From positions 204,725,847-204,789,846 of the forward strand of contig NC_089495.1 in the NCBI RefSeq assembly GCF_036850765.1: a DNA stretch of 64,000 nt. Reading direction: 5' to 3'. The notes below the pieces were generated by a model that searched no databases, was not told the origin of the DNA, and saw only the letters and a program-made list of their open reading frames with translations. Both the position numbers and the translations under genes were made by a program. This DNA is from Saccopteryx bilineata (Eukaryota > Chordata > Mammalia > Chiroptera > Emballonuridae). Positions 1 through 12,277 of this stretch are shown here, in pieces. Each line of letters begins with the position of its first letter. Within the stretch, counting starts at the first letter, position 1.

Positions 1-546
1 TACTTTATTACCTTCCTTATTCTTCTTGTAGCCAGTCTAATTACAGTGATAAATCTTTAAAGGAACGCTCAGAATTGCCAGGAAAGATGGAACCACGGGT
101 CAGCAGCTCATCCCTTTCATCCTGAATCCTTTTTCTGCTAAACTTGTCCTGCTGATGTTAACAAGTACCGTTTGAATGGCCACCACACGTGAGAAAGTGA
201 GTTTCCCTCCAACTCTATCTCTTCTGTCCTCAGAGGAAATCAGTTACACATTTCTCAGGGCAACCTCATTCTTTCAGACCATTCTCCAAGGCTTTCTTCT
301 CCAACACACCCCTGCCTTCGCTAGTTCTCACGGAGTCTCACCTCAAATTCTAGAACTAGGTGTAGACTGGCTTCTCAGCAACCATTGATTTCCTATAGAG
401 ATTCTAGAACAGAAGTCAGAAACTGGTCACATTTTACCCGAAGCATTTTATCTGGCCCACCTGTTGTTAAAAGAGAGAAAATAAAACCTTGAGCAATCCC
501 ACTTCGATAGATGTATATATATGTCTTGGTGAAAAACCATTGTATA

Positions 547-920
547 GCCCTGGCTGGTTGGCTCAGCAGTAGAGCGTCGGCCTGGTGTGCAGAAGTCCCG
601 GGTTCTATTCCCGGCCAGGGCACACAGAAGAAGCGCCCATCTGCTTCTCCCCCCCTCCCCCTCTCCTTCCTCTCTGTCTCTCTCTTCCCCTCCCGCAGCC
701 GAGGCTCCATTGGAGCAAAAGATGGCCCGGGCACTGGGAATGGCTCTGTGGCCTCTGCCTCAGGCGCTAGAATGGCTCTGGATGCAACAGAGCAACCCCC
801 CAGAGGGGCAGAACATCACCCCCTGGTGGGCATGCCAGGTGGATCCCAGTCGGGCGCATGTAGGAGTCTGTCTGACTGCCTCCCCGTTTCCAGCTTCGGG
901 AAAAAAAAACAACAAAAAAA
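547..920 (+). mobile_element. Long tRNA-derived SINE (family A), full length
   Basis: Begins GCCCTGGCTGGTTGGCTCAG with tRNA-like A box and B box (GGTTCTATTCC), then a C/T-rich segment and GC-rich body, ending in an A-rich tail. Target duplication AAAACCATTGTATA on both sides. The open frames here are SINE sequence, not genes. Confidence 0.85.
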
Positions 921-1143
921 ACCATTGTATAGGCACAAAAGAATGCTTCCTAAAGCACTGTTAAACCAGTAGAAAAACTGGAAATAACCTAGACATCCAC
1001 TTATGGGGGAATCCAAAACTAGAATATGGTATATTCATATTATAGACAGTGTACTATTGGATAGTTAAAAGGAATGAATTAGAGCAAGGGTCAGCAAACT
1101 ACAGCCCACAAGCCAAATCCAGCCCACAGCCTGTTTCTTATGT

Positions 1144-1523
1144 TTTTGTGTGTGTGTGTGTTTTTTGTATTTTTCTGAAGCTGGAAACGGGGAGGCAGTC
1201 AGACTCCTGCATGAGCCCGACTAGGATCCACCCGGCACACCCACCAGGGGGCGATGCTCTGCCCATCCGGGGCGTCGCTCTGTAGAGACCAGAGCCACTC
1301 TAGCCGCCTGGGACAGAGGCCATGAAGCCATCCCCAGCGCCCGGGCCATCTTTGCTCCAATGGAGCCTTGGCTGCAGAAGGGGAAGAGAGAGACAGAGAG
1401 GAAGGAGAGGGGGAGGGGTGGAGAAGCAGATGGGCGCCTCTCCTGTGTGCCCTGGCCGGGAATCGAACCAGGGACTCCTGCACGCCAGGCCGACGTTCCA
1501 CCACTGACCCAACCAGCCAGGGC
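1144..1523 (-). mobile_element. Long tRNA-derived SINE (family A)
   Basis: Inverted copy; poly-T at left, tRNA-like head ending CCAGCCAGGGC at right. Target duplication ATGTTTTTGT on both sides. Confidence 0.85.
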
Positions 1524-1576
1524 ATGTTTTTGTTTTTTAAAGGTGTATTTTTTTCCTATTAATATATGTATATATG

Positions 1577-1900
1577 GCCCTGGCTGGTTGGCTCAGTGGT
1601 GAAGCGTCAGCCCGGCATGTGGAAGTCCTGGGTTCAATTCCTTGTCAGGGCACAGAGGAGAAGCACCCATCTGCTTCTCCATCCCTCCCCCCCTCTCCCT
1701 CTCTTCCCATCTTGCAGCCATGGCTCGATTCATTCCAGCGCTTCACTTCAGCCACTAAAAATGGTTCAGTTGCAAGCATGGCCCCAGATGGGCAGAGCAT
1801 CCATCCACCTCAGACGGGGTTGCCGGGTAGATCCTGGTTGGGGTGCATGCAGGAGTCTATCTCCCCTCCTCTCACTTGGAAAAAGAAAAAGAAAAAAAAT
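1577..1900 (+). mobile_element. Long tRNA-derived SINE (family A), shortened
   Basis: Head GCCCTGGCTGGTTGGCTCAG, B box GGTTCAATTCC; the body is more diverged and shorter than in other copies. A-rich tail runs into an AT microsatellite. Confidence 0.75.
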
Positions 1901-1999
1901 ATATTATATATATATGTATGTATGCATATATATATGCTCCTTGCCTACAGCCTGTTTTGTAAATAAAGTTTTATTGGAGCTATGACCCTTTGTTTACAT

Positions 2000-4380
2000 A
2001 ATATCTATGACTGCATTAACTATACAATATTGGAGTTGAATAGTTGCAGGAGAGATAGTATGGCCCACAAAACCTAAAATATTTACTGCCTGATCTTTCA
2101 CAGAAAAAGCCTGCCAACACGGAGTTAGAATTATACTATATATATATTTACATGGATAAACAAACAGGCTGAGTAAGCAAGCTGTAGAGTAATAATTATG
2201 ATGAAAAACATAGAACACTATGATGCTCATGTCCATGAAAATATAAAAAAATGGAAGAGACTGTATAACCACACAATGATTTATGATACTGGGCAGGGTG
2301 GAGTGTAGAGAATGAGACTAGAAATGGGAAGGATATTTCCATTGTATTAATAATATTTTATCATTTCTCTTCCAAAAGAATAAAAAAGCAGTGAATGAGG
2401 CGTAAAGCAAGTAAGAGAAATGTTAACTGTCAATTCCAGCTCTTTCCTGTTCATTCTCTGAATGTTTAAAATTTCTCAAAAAAAAACCCTTTTTGTTTTT
2501 TTACCAAAAAACCCCACCAATTTCACATTTTTTTAAAAAAAGCAGACTTTCTGGTTCACTGGAAGGACAGGGTCATCTGACAGCCCCTAGCCCGTGCCCC
2601 AGGAGGGGAGCTGAGGCCTCTCCATACCTCCCACCCCCCACCCCACACTGTCTCACACCCAGCATGCTTTGCTAATTTATGCTTCCTGCCCGGCTCCTGT
2701 AGGCATCTCTGTCTATGACCAAACTCATGTATACATGATGTGATTCAGAAAGGCCCACCATGCTAGTTCATCTTTTCAAATTATTTTACCAAGGCTCTAC
2801 AATGACATGGAAAATGCTTATCATAAACGAAAAAACAGTTTACGAAACTGAATGCACGCAATCACAATTATCTAAAGATAAGACACATCAAATCATCAAT
2901 TGGGGTCCACTTTGGATGGTGGGACCATAGGTGATTTTCCCTGCTGTTCAACATTTCTATATTTTTACAAATTTTCTTTAATGAGGTACAAATTTTTCCA
3001 CATTTTCTTTTATGTGGTATCTTCAAATGGGAAAAAATAAAGCCCTGGCAATTCACCAGAGAGGACTGATCAGCAGGCACACAGAGCACACATTAATGCA
3101 CCTTTAATCAATGCATTCCAACGCAGTGTCCTCTAGGATCAGGCCCGGCAACCACCTGCCAACCACCTGGCTCGAAGTTCAAGGACTCAGAGTATCTGTA
3201 AGGCAGCCCAGGCCAGAGGTCACACGGGCCATCAAAAAGCACCGCAACACTGTGGCAAGAAGATAAAAGCGACTGGCTGTTAACCAGTCCAAACCACCGT
3301 TGGCAGGCTGCTCTCAGATGAAACCACTGTTTCGGTCCGTGTCCACCTCTCCACCAGGAACAGTCCGTGCTAACTGTTTTGAAGTATCAGGACTCCTTGT
3401 CTGCAATCCCTGAACCACACACCAAAAGAGCAAATCAACTCTGGGGCCCTAGGCCCAAGATGGCCAGCTATCACAATGGGCGTTGCCACAATTTTCAAAA
3501 CAAGGTTATTCCTCTCCAGTTGAACAATAACATCACTGCCTTGCAGAACTTTGAAAAGACCGAAGATTTGTGTTGCGGGAATAGTTTCTATACATGTGCA
3601 TAAAATACACCTGGAGGGACACAGCAGAGCCGGCTAACCACCCTGGCGCCCGCAGGGAGAGGGGCCCGCAGGCTGAGGACCCCGAGCGGGACAGAGACTT
3701 TTCACTGGATACCCTTTGCACCTTCTTCCACTTTCAACCATCAGTATATTACCTAGCCAGAAAAATAAAATTTACAAGAAAAACAGGGATGGTGAAATTA
3801 AGTAAACTAATTTCCAGGTGTCAACGTCATTAGTTTCCTTTTGTCCTCCGCCCATGAATATAAGGTGACAGAAAATGTTCTAACTGATGAACAAAGGGCC
3901 CTAGGAGTAAAACTGCTTGTCTCAACTTGATGGGGCGGCTCCATAAAGGAGCTTCGGGGCGCCCACAGCAATGGGATCTTTAACTCTGATATCAATGTAG
4001 CAGGTCAGCCGTCTCAGCCTGAAAAGGCGCTTGGAGCGGAGATGTCAAAATAACAGCCTGATACAATATATTGCTGTTGTTACAGGCACTGTTTCCAAAG
4101 TCATCTTTTTCTTTTTTAGTTCATCTTTTTTATAAGCCTAACGGCTGTGTGAACTGTCTAAGAGCTTTCAAACTGTCCCCTTCAGTACAAACAAGAGCCG
4201 CAGCATATCAAACTGGTACAAATCGTGTGAAGGCAGCTGAGCAATCAATACTAAACAGTGCAGCATAACACTGGACACGGAATAGCTCTAGGCATCTATG
4301 TACGGGAAGATGTCCATGACATTTTGTTGATTAAATAAAAAGAAAAAGAAGCGAGCTACCAAACAGAAGAATCACTGTGC
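2000..4380. other. Non-coding stretch, mostly unrecognised
   Basis: AT-rich sequence with old L1-like text near 2860-3010; no gene, promoter or intact repeat recognised. Confidence 0.5.
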
Positions 4381-4535
4381 TGAGGTCTGTCTGCATGTGC
4401 ACACACGCCCGGAGAAAGGCGTGGGGGAGGCAGTACAAAGTCAGGGCTAAAGCACCAGCTTCAGTGTCCAGCAGGTCAGGGTCTCAATTTCTGCTCTGCC
4501 GCTTGGCAATACAGTTTTGAGAAAGTTATCTAAAT

Positions 4536-4816
4536 CAGTGTTCCCCAACCTTTTCTGGGCCATGGACTGGTTTAATGTCAGAAAATATTTTCACGGACTG
4601 GCCTTTAGGGTGGGACAGATAAATGTATCACGTGACCAAGACAAGCGGCAAGAGTGAGTCTTGGATGTAACAGAGGGAATCTGGTCATTTTTTAAAAATA
4701 AAACATCGTTCAGACTTAAATATAAATAAAACGGAAATAATGTAAGTTATTTACTCTTTCTCTGCGGACTGGTACCAAATGGCCCACGGACCGGTACCGG
4801 TCCGCGGCCTGGACAG
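4536..4816. mobile_element. Non-autonomous hAT DNA transposon, degraded right end
   Basis: Left end CAGTGTTCCCCAACCTTT; right end GGTCCGCGGCCTGGACAG has lost the inverted repeat. 8-bp target duplication ATCTAAAT / ATCTAAGT. Confidence 0.75.
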
Positions 4817-4881
4817 ATCTAAGTCATAGCATCTTCTATAAAATGGGGTTAATAACAACACCTACCTTAACTATTCTACAG

Positions 4882-5112
4882 GCCTGACCTGTGGCGGCGC
4901 AGTGCATAAAGTGTCAACCTGGAACGCTGAGGTTGCTGGTTTGAAACCCTGGGCTTGCCCGGTCAAAGCACATATGGGAGTTGATGCTCTCTGCTCTTTC
5001 CCTCCTTCTCTTTCTCTTTCTCTCTCTCTTTCTTTCTCTCTCTATCTCTCTTTCTCTCCCCCTTAAAATGAAAAGTATTTTTTTAATAAAGTCTTTAAAA
5101 AAAAAAAAAAGA
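4882..5112 (+). mobile_element. Short tRNA-derived SINE (family B)
   Basis: Begins GCCTGACCTGTGGCGGCGCA, includes GTTGATGCTCTC, a CT-rich tract and A-rich tail. Imperfect target duplication AACTATTCTAC / AACTGTTCTAC. Confidence 0.85.
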
Positions 5113-5689
5113 ACTGTTCTACGGACTAAATAAACTAGTAAATGATAAATACTTATCTTAGCCTAGCACAAAATGTGTAATAAAAACTCAGGAAATGCGA
5201 GAAATATTGATCTCTGGAAGTGAGCTTGCAAGTGATATTTTGGCTTTCTTTGGCTGTTTTAATAGGTGCAAATATTTTGTTTCTTAATATCAAGTGGGGA
5301 GATGGCAAGAAAGTTATGCTTTCTTTGGGGAAAATGTCTTAGGCAGACAGGCTACTTATCTGGAAAGAAACCTAGAAAGGTCACAGGCAAGAAACATGAA
5401 CAAATAAATGCCTGCCCTGAATTCAAATTGACGCCCATGCACTCCTTGTCACATGATAACTGAAACAGGCAAACAAAGAAAGCATTTTTCAAAGAGGAAA
5501 AGGAGGGAAAGAAATTCTTTTTTTTGCATCCAGTTGTGAAACATTCATTGAATACATTGATAAAAAATATATTCAAGCCTAGAGGACAACTCCTTCAGAA
5601 TCAACACGGGCCTGGGGTTTTGTTGTACTCAACAGACACAACTCACAGCACAGCAAGAGCCTCACGTGTATTCCTCTTCCAACCCTCAA

Positions 5690-5825
5690 AATCACCTTGT
5701 GAGGAACGAGTGCTAGCCCTCGTTTAAAAGCGAGCATTGGAGGCTCAGAGAAATTAATCTGCCCAAGATCACACACAATTAAGTGGAACAATCAGGATTC
5801 AAAACCAGGGTTGTTGTACTTAAAA
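5690..5825. repeat. MIR-like element
   Basis: AGCATTGGAGGCTCAGAGAA, AGATCACACACAATTAAGTGG and the Pol III-like tail with AGGATTCAAAACCAGG. Similar MIR-like pieces occur at about 20490-20810, 21240-21370, 48440-48640, 49580-49800, 53740-53960, 55840-56060 and 59640-59850. Confidence 0.55.
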
Positions 5826-6214
5826 CCCACATAAACATATTTTTAAAGCGTACACACATGCACACATACATTGTGTATCAATATATGCATAGATTAAAAC
5901 AATCCAAGCTATATGGGTGAGAGCACAGCAAACCAGGAAATCTTCCCTACCCCCGGGGAAGTCATTGTAGACACAAGCACATGCATGTATCTGAATTGCT
6001 CCTCCACGTTTTTTAAAAACTCAAGCAGAAGTATACTAGACACCACTCTCCATTTCACCTGATAGGTCTTAGAGACAACCCCACTCTCCTTTAAAATACA
6101 GTAGTTGCCCGGGTGCCATATGGTTGTCTTATAATGTATTAGTTCCCTCCCAAGGGACCTCCGGATGGTTTCTGGTCTTTTGTTACTGCAAACAATGTTG
6201 CAGTGAATATTTTT

Positions 6215-6518
6215 GTTTGTTTTTTTAGAGAGAGACAGAGACAGGAAGGGAGAGAGATGAGAAGCATCAACTTGTAGTTGTGGCACTTTAGTTGTTCATT
6301 GATTGCTTCTCATAAGTGCCTTAAGGGGGAGGGGTCCAGCCGAGCCAGTGAACTTAGGCTTCAAGCCAGTGACCACAGGATAGATGATCCCACGCTCAAG
6401 ACAGGGACCCCGCACTCAAGCTGGTGAGCTTGAGCTCAAGCCAGTGACCTCAGGGATTTGAACCTGGGTCCTTAGCATCCCAGGTCGATGCTCTATCCAC
6501 TGCGCCACCACCGGTCAG
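6215..6518 (-). mobile_element. tRNA-derived SINE (family D)
   Basis: Inverted copy; GAGAGACAGAGACAGGAAGG left part, tRNA-like head GCGCCACCACCGGTCAGG at right. Inserted in old L1-like sequence; imperfect duplication around GCAGTGAATA. Confidence 0.8.
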
Positions 6519-6781
6519 GAACTGCAGTGAATAGCTCAAATATATACCTTTAGCTACCAGTGGAAGTGATTAGTAGGCTCCATTCCTAGACATGTCAACG
6601 CTGGCATGTTTTCTGACAGAGAGTGCCCTCTGAGCCCCTCCCCAGTCTGGACATCGATCCTCACTCAGAGTGCACCCTGCGGGCCACGTGACCCTGACAC
6701 ACAGCGCTCGTGCTCGGGACCCCCACTAAGCGGTGATACATGAAGAGCCTTCCTGCCAGAAACTTTTCAGGCCATGAAAAG

Positions 6782-7131
6782 TGTAGGGTGGTCAGCAGTG
6801 GGGGACGGTCACCTGGGGAACCCAGGCCCGGGAACTTTGGCCAGAACCGCCCACAGCCAAGCACGCCAAAAGAAACTTCCCAGGAGCCCTTTGGAAAAAA
6901 GCGGCCGTCTGCCAGCCAGTGAGATTTCACCACGCCATATTAGCTCAACCACCCTAGACGGGACCCTTTAAATATCTCTCACACGGTCACCCCATGCGAC
7001 TTGCCCTGGCCTCTGTCCCTGGGGCTAGGGAACCTCGATGCGCGCTGTACTCAATAAAGCCTTTTATTATTCTCCACTTCATGGCTCCAACCCTTTCCTT
7101 CTTCTTCCTTGGCGGGGAAACATACCTTATA
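6782..7131 (+). repeat. 5' LTR of the endogenous retrovirus
   Basis: Starts TGTAGGGTGG, ends CCTTATA (the expected terminal CA has mutated to TA). A TTTAAATA TATA-like box lies near 6967 and the polyadenylation signal AATAAA at 7053-7058. Confidence 0.85.
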
Positions 7132-7134
7132 TTT

Positions 7135-7152
7135 TGGTGCCGAAAACCCAGG
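7135..7152 (+). other. Primer-binding site, tRNA-Phe type
   Basis: TGGTGCCGAAAACCCAGG, three bases after the LTR, matches the complement of the tRNA-Phe 3' end (TGGTGCCGAAACCCGGG) apart from small changes. This places the element with the F-type class I ERVs. Confidence 0.7.
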
Positions 7153-7649
7153 AGGAGTTTGAAGACTGCAAGGACCGCTCCTCTTCCCTTCTCCTTCAAG
7201 AAAGAACCAGGACCTCTGACTTTCCACCCACTTTGGTGCACAGTGCAATAAGTCCCCTGCTTCCAGCCTCCCCTCAGTTCTTTCTGCTGAGACTCCCTGT
7301 CTGAAACCGTAGCTACATCAGGGAAGTCTTTCCGTTCCGTTCCGAGTGCGTGTGTGCCCACGGAGACGTCCCGAGCACATCCACTTTACCTTATCCGTCC
7401 GTGGCCAGAGCTTGAGTTTTGGGACGCCAATGCTCATCTCTGACCACTCCGAGAACTGAGGGCGGCCGTAGGGGCACAGGAATCTCCCTCCCTAAAGAAG
7501 AAGAAACTGTTCTTCCCCACTGTGGCCAGGACACAGAACCCACTGGATTAGCCTCCTGAAGGGACTTTCAGTTTTAACACCTTCACCAATTTAACTCTCG
7601 CCAAAAAAGCTGGGAACTGGTTGGAGATCCCTTACATTCAGGACTTCTA

Positions 7650-8517
7650 GTTATTCGAGCTCCTGTCCTAAACTCTGTTCCACCGTGCAATCCCTTTTTT
7701 TGGCCAGAGGAACCTCACCTAAAACCTCCACTCCACATCTTTCCTCCTTCACCCAACCTCCAACTCTCTCCCCCTCCAGCCTGATCCCCGGGGGCACCCC
7801 TCTTGGGACCCCTCTCTGGTCCCTCTGCAGACCTCTTTCGCTCAGGTCTCTCCCCTCCAAGAGTCCCCTCCCTTCGCAGGATCCTGTTTCTCATCCACCT
7901 GCAAATACCATTCTCTCTTTCTCCTCCCCTGCCGGCCAGGGGCCCCTCCCTTCTCCCCTGCCAAGGCCCAAGCCCAATTTTCTAGCTGGAAGTTCTGGCC
8001 CTGTCTTGCCTCTGGCTCCAGTGTTTCTGGCTGGATCTGGGTGCTGGGCTCCCTAGAAGCCCACCTCCTCTTATTCCTAATCCCCAAAGCCCTATCCGAG
8101 ACCTGTGAATATGGCATTTAAAGTTTTTAATGGTCACGGCTAGTAGAAACAAGCCAAGGCTGTTCGCCAGGCTCGCATGCAGCAGAAGGTAACGCTCCAA
8201 ACCCAGGCCCTTGTGGCAACCCTGAGGCCAGCAGAGAACCAGAGGCAAGGCACAGGAAGTGCCCAACCCAAGTCCAAGCCGCAAAGAGGAATCCCACCAG
8301 AAGCTTGCTTTAAGTGTGGCAAGCAGGGTCACTGGTCCCGCAGGGCCCCTACCCACGGCTGCCCACTGAGCCCTGCTCTGACTGCAAGCAGCCTGGTCAC
8401 CGGCGGAGCAATTGCCCCTTTGGGCAACAGGTTTTTCCTCAGCGTCTCCAAGTGGAGGACGAGCCGCCTGAATGGGCGGCCAAGCTAGCCACACAGGCCC
8501 ATCGTTCGAACTCCTAG
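7650..8517 (+). pseudogene. Degenerate ERV gag remnant
   Basis: A Pro-rich open stretch (about 7685-8056) is followed, after what looks like loss of most of the capsid, by a nucleocapsid-like part. Two zinc-knuckle relics are visible: CFKCGKQGHW (about 8308-8340), whose last Cys is lost, and CSDCKQPGHRRSNC (about 8375-8416), an intact CCHC pattern but in another frame. A frameshift therefore lies between them. Not functional. Confidence 0.7.
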
Positions 8518-8546
8518 ACCTCATGGACGGCTGACACGGCCTGGAC

Positions 8547-8890
8547 TTGGAGACCCCCCATAGTCCTCACCAAACCCAGGGAATTGCCACAAGAACGGGT
8601 AAGTCCATCTCAATTCTTGTGGGCACAGGAGCTGCCTTCTCTGTTTTGCCATCACACTCTGGACCTTTAGTTCCCTCATGGGTCTCGGTTATGGAAATGG
8701 ATGGGACCCCTTCTTTTCCCCTTCTGACACCACTCCTGACATGCAGTTCTGCCTCAAGCTTGCCTCCATACAGAACCACTGGCAGTTGGAACCACTGGAC
8801 TCCACCCATCTCCAGCTCACCAAAAGGCTGGACTCCGCAGATCCCCCTATTACTCCTCTTTTTAAAATCCTTATAGGACTGCATTTGTGA
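8547..8890 (+). pseudogene. Degenerate ERV protease remnant
   Basis: The segment near 8605-8670 encodes ILVGTGAAFSVLPS, which aligns with the retroviral aspartic protease active-site region, but the catalytic Asp position holds Gly. The frame then wanders, and no RT motif follows before the 3' LTR at 9041. Confidence 0.65.
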
Positions 8891-9040
8891 AGTTTCTCCA
8901 GCCACGGCCACACAGATCTTCCTCCTGACACCCCTCAAAACCACCACCTGCTGATCTCCCCCCTCCCCACAATACCCCTAATCAGCAGGAAGTAGCCAGA
9001 TGAATAAGCAGCACCCCTAATTAACACAAAAAGATCGGAA

Positions 9041-9396
9041 TGTAGGGTGGTCAGCAATGGGGGATGGTCACGTGGGGAAATCAGGCCTGGGAATTTTGGC
9101 TAGAACCACCCACAGCCAAGTGCACCAAAAGAAACCTCCCAGGAGCCCTTTGGAAAAAAAGCAACCATCTGCCAGCCAGTGAGATTTCACCACGTCATAT
9201 TAGCTAGACCACCTTAGACGGGACCCTTTAAATATCTCACGCGGGTCACCCCATGCGACTTCCCTGGCCTCTGTCTCTAGACAGGGAACCTCATCGGAAG
9301 GGATGTGCTCTGTACTCAATAACGCCTTTTATTAGCCCACACTTCGTGGCTCCAGCCCCTTCCTTCCTTCTCAGCGGGAGGGAAAAATACCTTACA
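9041..9396 (+). repeat. 3' LTR of the endogenous retrovirus
   Basis: Starts TGTAGGGTGG, ends CCTTACA. The polyadenylation signal has changed to AATAAC (about 9317). A purine-rich stretch, AAAAAGATCGGAA, immediately precedes it. Confidence 0.85.
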
Positions 9397-9707
9397 AAAG
9401 GAAACAAAGTTGCTTCTTTGCTAAAAATGTACTCTGATTAAGAGACTTAATCAAATACAACATTTGGCCCTACATGGAGACTCTTTTTATCTTGACTCAA
9501 AACAAACACTGGATATTAGATGGTGTTAAGGAATCATTGTCACTCTTTTTAGGTGTAAAAATTGTACTCTTAAAGGATGGTTTTCACTTTGAGATCCATA
9601 CGAAAGTATTTTCAGATAAAATTATATGCTGTCTGGGATCAACATAACCAGGGGTGGGGCAGCCAGGAGGTTATAGGTGAAACCAAATCACCACTGCTGA
9701 TAACTGC

Positions 9708-9737
9708 CGGGCAGGGCAGGGCAGGGCAGGGCAGGGC
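9708..9737. repeat. (GGGCA)n microsatellite
   Basis: Six GGGCA units, interrupted only at the edges. Confidence 0.9.
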
Positions 9738-9852
9738 AATGGGTTCACGGTTCGTTCTGTTAGCCTGTCTACAATTGTGTAGGTTTGATTTTCCATAATA
9801 AAAGTGTCCTGGCCAATGACCTTTCTCTTTTATGTTAACTTTGAAATAAAAT

Positions 9853-9881
9853 TTAAAAAAATTATTTACTAATTTTTGGAG

Positions 9882-9921
<40 letters not shown>

Positions 9922-10055
9922 TGGGGGAAAGGAATGGGAAGCAACTCGTAGTTGCTTCTCGGATGTGCCTTGACCAGGCAAGCCCAGGGATTCGAACCGG
10001 TGACCTCAGCATTCCAGGTCAACACTATATCCACTGCGCCACCACAAGCCAGGCT
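9853..10055 (-). mobile_element. Short tRNA-derived SINE (family B)
   Basis: Inverted copy with a (GA)n tract (about 9885-9917) and head CCACAAGCCAGGC. Confidence 0.8.
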
Positions 10056-10074
10056 GAAAATTTTAATTATAGTA

Positions 10075-10460
10075 AAGAAAATAATAATTTTCACATAATA
10101 TAAAATGTACCCTTTTTTAAGTGCAGTTCAGTAGTGCTAACTATATCTACATTGTCGTATAATAAATATCTGGAGCTTTTTCATCTTGCCAAACTGAAAC
10201 TCTACACCTAATAGCAACTCCTTTCTCCCCCCCACCAGGCCCTGGAAATCATCACTCCACCTCAAGGTTCACTCACGTTATAGCATGTGACAAGATCTCC
10301 TCTTTTAAGGATAAATAATGCCCCGTTGTATGTATATACCACATTTCCTTTATCCAGTCATGTGCCCATAAACATCTGGGCTGCTTCCATCTCCTGGCTA
10401 CTATGAACTATGCTGTGGCAAACACGGGCATGTGTAGCGACTTTCATTATAAGCAGACTG
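10075..10460 (-). mobile_element. L1 fragment (antisense)
   Basis: Inverted L1M-like sequence, with TTTCATCTTGCCAAACTGAA, TTGTATGTATATACCACATT and GGGCTGCTTCCATCTCCTGG. Confidence 0.65.
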
Positions 10461-10639
10461 CCCTTCAGCTGGGTAGAGGGCCCAGCGAACTCCATATTTA
10501 AAAGAGGGAGGTGGCTTATAATAACAAAAACAGATTCAGACACTCCTGGGATTGAAACCCAGTCCTGCCATTCCTCATTGTAAGACTCCATGCAAGGTCA
10601 CCCCTCTGAGCCTGTTTCCTCTGTTTTTTGTTTTGTTTC

Positions 10640-10822
10640 GTTTTGTTTTTATTTTTAGGGAGAGGAAAGGGAAGAGAAAGAGAGCAAATGATCGATTTGG
10701 TATTCCACTTATTTACGCATTCACTGACTGATTCTTGTGTGTGCCCTGACGGTGGATCAAACCCGCAACCTTGGAGAATCAGGACGATGCTCTGACCAGC
10801 TGAGCACCTGGCCAGGGCTCAT
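10640..10822 (-). mobile_element. tRNA-derived SINE (family C), inverted
   Basis: Reverse copy with GGATCAAACCCGCAACC and end GCACCTGGCCAGGGC. Confidence 0.7.
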
Positions 10823-11608
10823 TCCTCCTTTGTGAAGTGGGAACAGCAACACCCTGCACGGTGGAGCTGTGAGATCAGAGGAGGACAAACACTACAGCGC
10901 CTGACCCACAGGAGGTGCCTCTGCCCCGACTCAACTTAAAGGAGAAAAAGCCCCAGACTTGGAGAGGGAAGTAACATGGTACACTGAGTTAATAAGTGGC
11001 AAGGTAAGCAGAAACCAGGTCTAACTGGCTCCAAAGTTCATGGCCTTCTTTTCTACACCAGCACGTCCTAAATGTCGGTCATAGATTGTCTCTGCAGAAT
11101 TTTTGCCATATTGGTATATCACCTGTACTATTATTTATTTGAGGTTTTTCTTAAAAGCTACTTTAACATAAATTTATTTTTAAAAAGTAACTTTTTATCC
11201 CTACCACAAATGAAAAATCAGTATCACTTGTTGCAAACAGAAGGTAACTATAAAAATAAATGTAAGGACACACACAACAAAATTACTAAATTCTAACTGG
11301 ACCCTGCAGCTTCCCTAAGTCTGAGACCTGGTCTCTTGGTGAGAAAGCTAGCCTAGCAAGTGTTAAGAAACACTGGAACTAAACAATTATTCTTCCTGAC
11401 CTAGTCAGAAGAACCAAAAGAATTTAAAAGGGAATAATTCTTACCATGTCATTCGACATAATTCAGGGTGTTGTGTTTGAATGTCATGTAAACTCTGTTT
11501 CACCTGGTTTAATTTAGCTCTGTGGATTCTAACCCCAACCAGATCCCCAAAATAAGAATCCCAGTTTATCAAGATCCCTGGAGATCTGTGTGTACATTAA
11601 TGCTGGAG

Positions 11609-11755
11609 AACCCTGGCTGGATAGCTCAGTGGGTTAGAGCACTGTCCTGAAGCACAGCGTTGCTGGTTCAATCCCCAGCCAGGGCACATACAGGAACAGA
11701 TCAATGTTCCTCTCTCTCCCTCTACCCACTAAGATCTATGAAAAATGCTGGAGAA
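11609..11755 (+). mobile_element. tRNA-derived SINE (family C, VES-like)
   Basis: CCCTGGCTGGATAGCTCAGTGGGTTAGAGC head with B box GGTTCAATCCC and short CT-rich tail region; an older and shorter family than A. Confidence 0.75.
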
Positions 11756-12277
11756 ACTCCGCCTACCTATGCCACCTATAGTACACAGTTGCCAAAGTTG
11801 ATCAAGCAGAATTCCCTATGAATCATAGAATTTATTTCACTAGTATGAGTTAAATAGTTTTTTTTTAAATCCCTCTCCAGAAGTCCCCCAGAACTACTAT
11901 GGTTCACTGTCCCATTCCATAATGACACGCTTGCTCCCACAGTTCATACAGTGCCCCAAACCAAGACCGTACACAGAGTATTTCTGGTTAATGTCGCCAA
12001 TCAACAGCACGTTCAGAGAATGAAGGGTTTAAATGTTAAAGGGCCATGTTCTGGGACCCACTCACAAGGAATGCTGTATCAAAAAGAAAAATAGATTAAA
12101 GAGAAGTAACAAGAAGGCTAAAAAAAAAAAAAGCTATTAAAAATACTTTGTGTGAATTACATCTCAATAAAGCTGTGTTTTTAAAGGTACCTTTAAGGTC
12201 CAAATCAAATCTTAAGAAGGAAAATATACAGTTCTTGTTTAGAACTTTTAAAAATTCTAACTTTTCCCAAATCATTT

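Larger units (their letters stand above)
6782..9396 (+). mobile_element. Class I (gammaretrovirus-like) endogenous retrovirus, internally deleted
   Basis: LTR-internal-LTR structure flanked by the 4-bp target duplication AAAG (6778-6781 and 9397-9400). A primer-binding site matching the 3' end of tRNA-Phe begins at 7135. The internal part is only about 1.9 kb and retains gag zinc-knuckle and protease traces; reverse transcriptase, integrase and a recognisable env are gone. Frames are broken throughout. The LTRs differ at roughly a tenth or more of positions by eye, so the insertion is old. It lies in antisense to KIF3B intron 1. Confidence 0.85.

Noticed and set aside
547..620. tRNA gene
   Set aside because: tRNA-like A and B boxes belong to SINE heads that continue into SINE bodies with target duplications; no complete cloverleaf with its own terminator.
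8547..9040. Retained env gene in the endogenous retrovirus
   Set aside because: The space between the protease relic and the 3' LTR is too short and shows no recognisable surface or transmembrane-domain motif.
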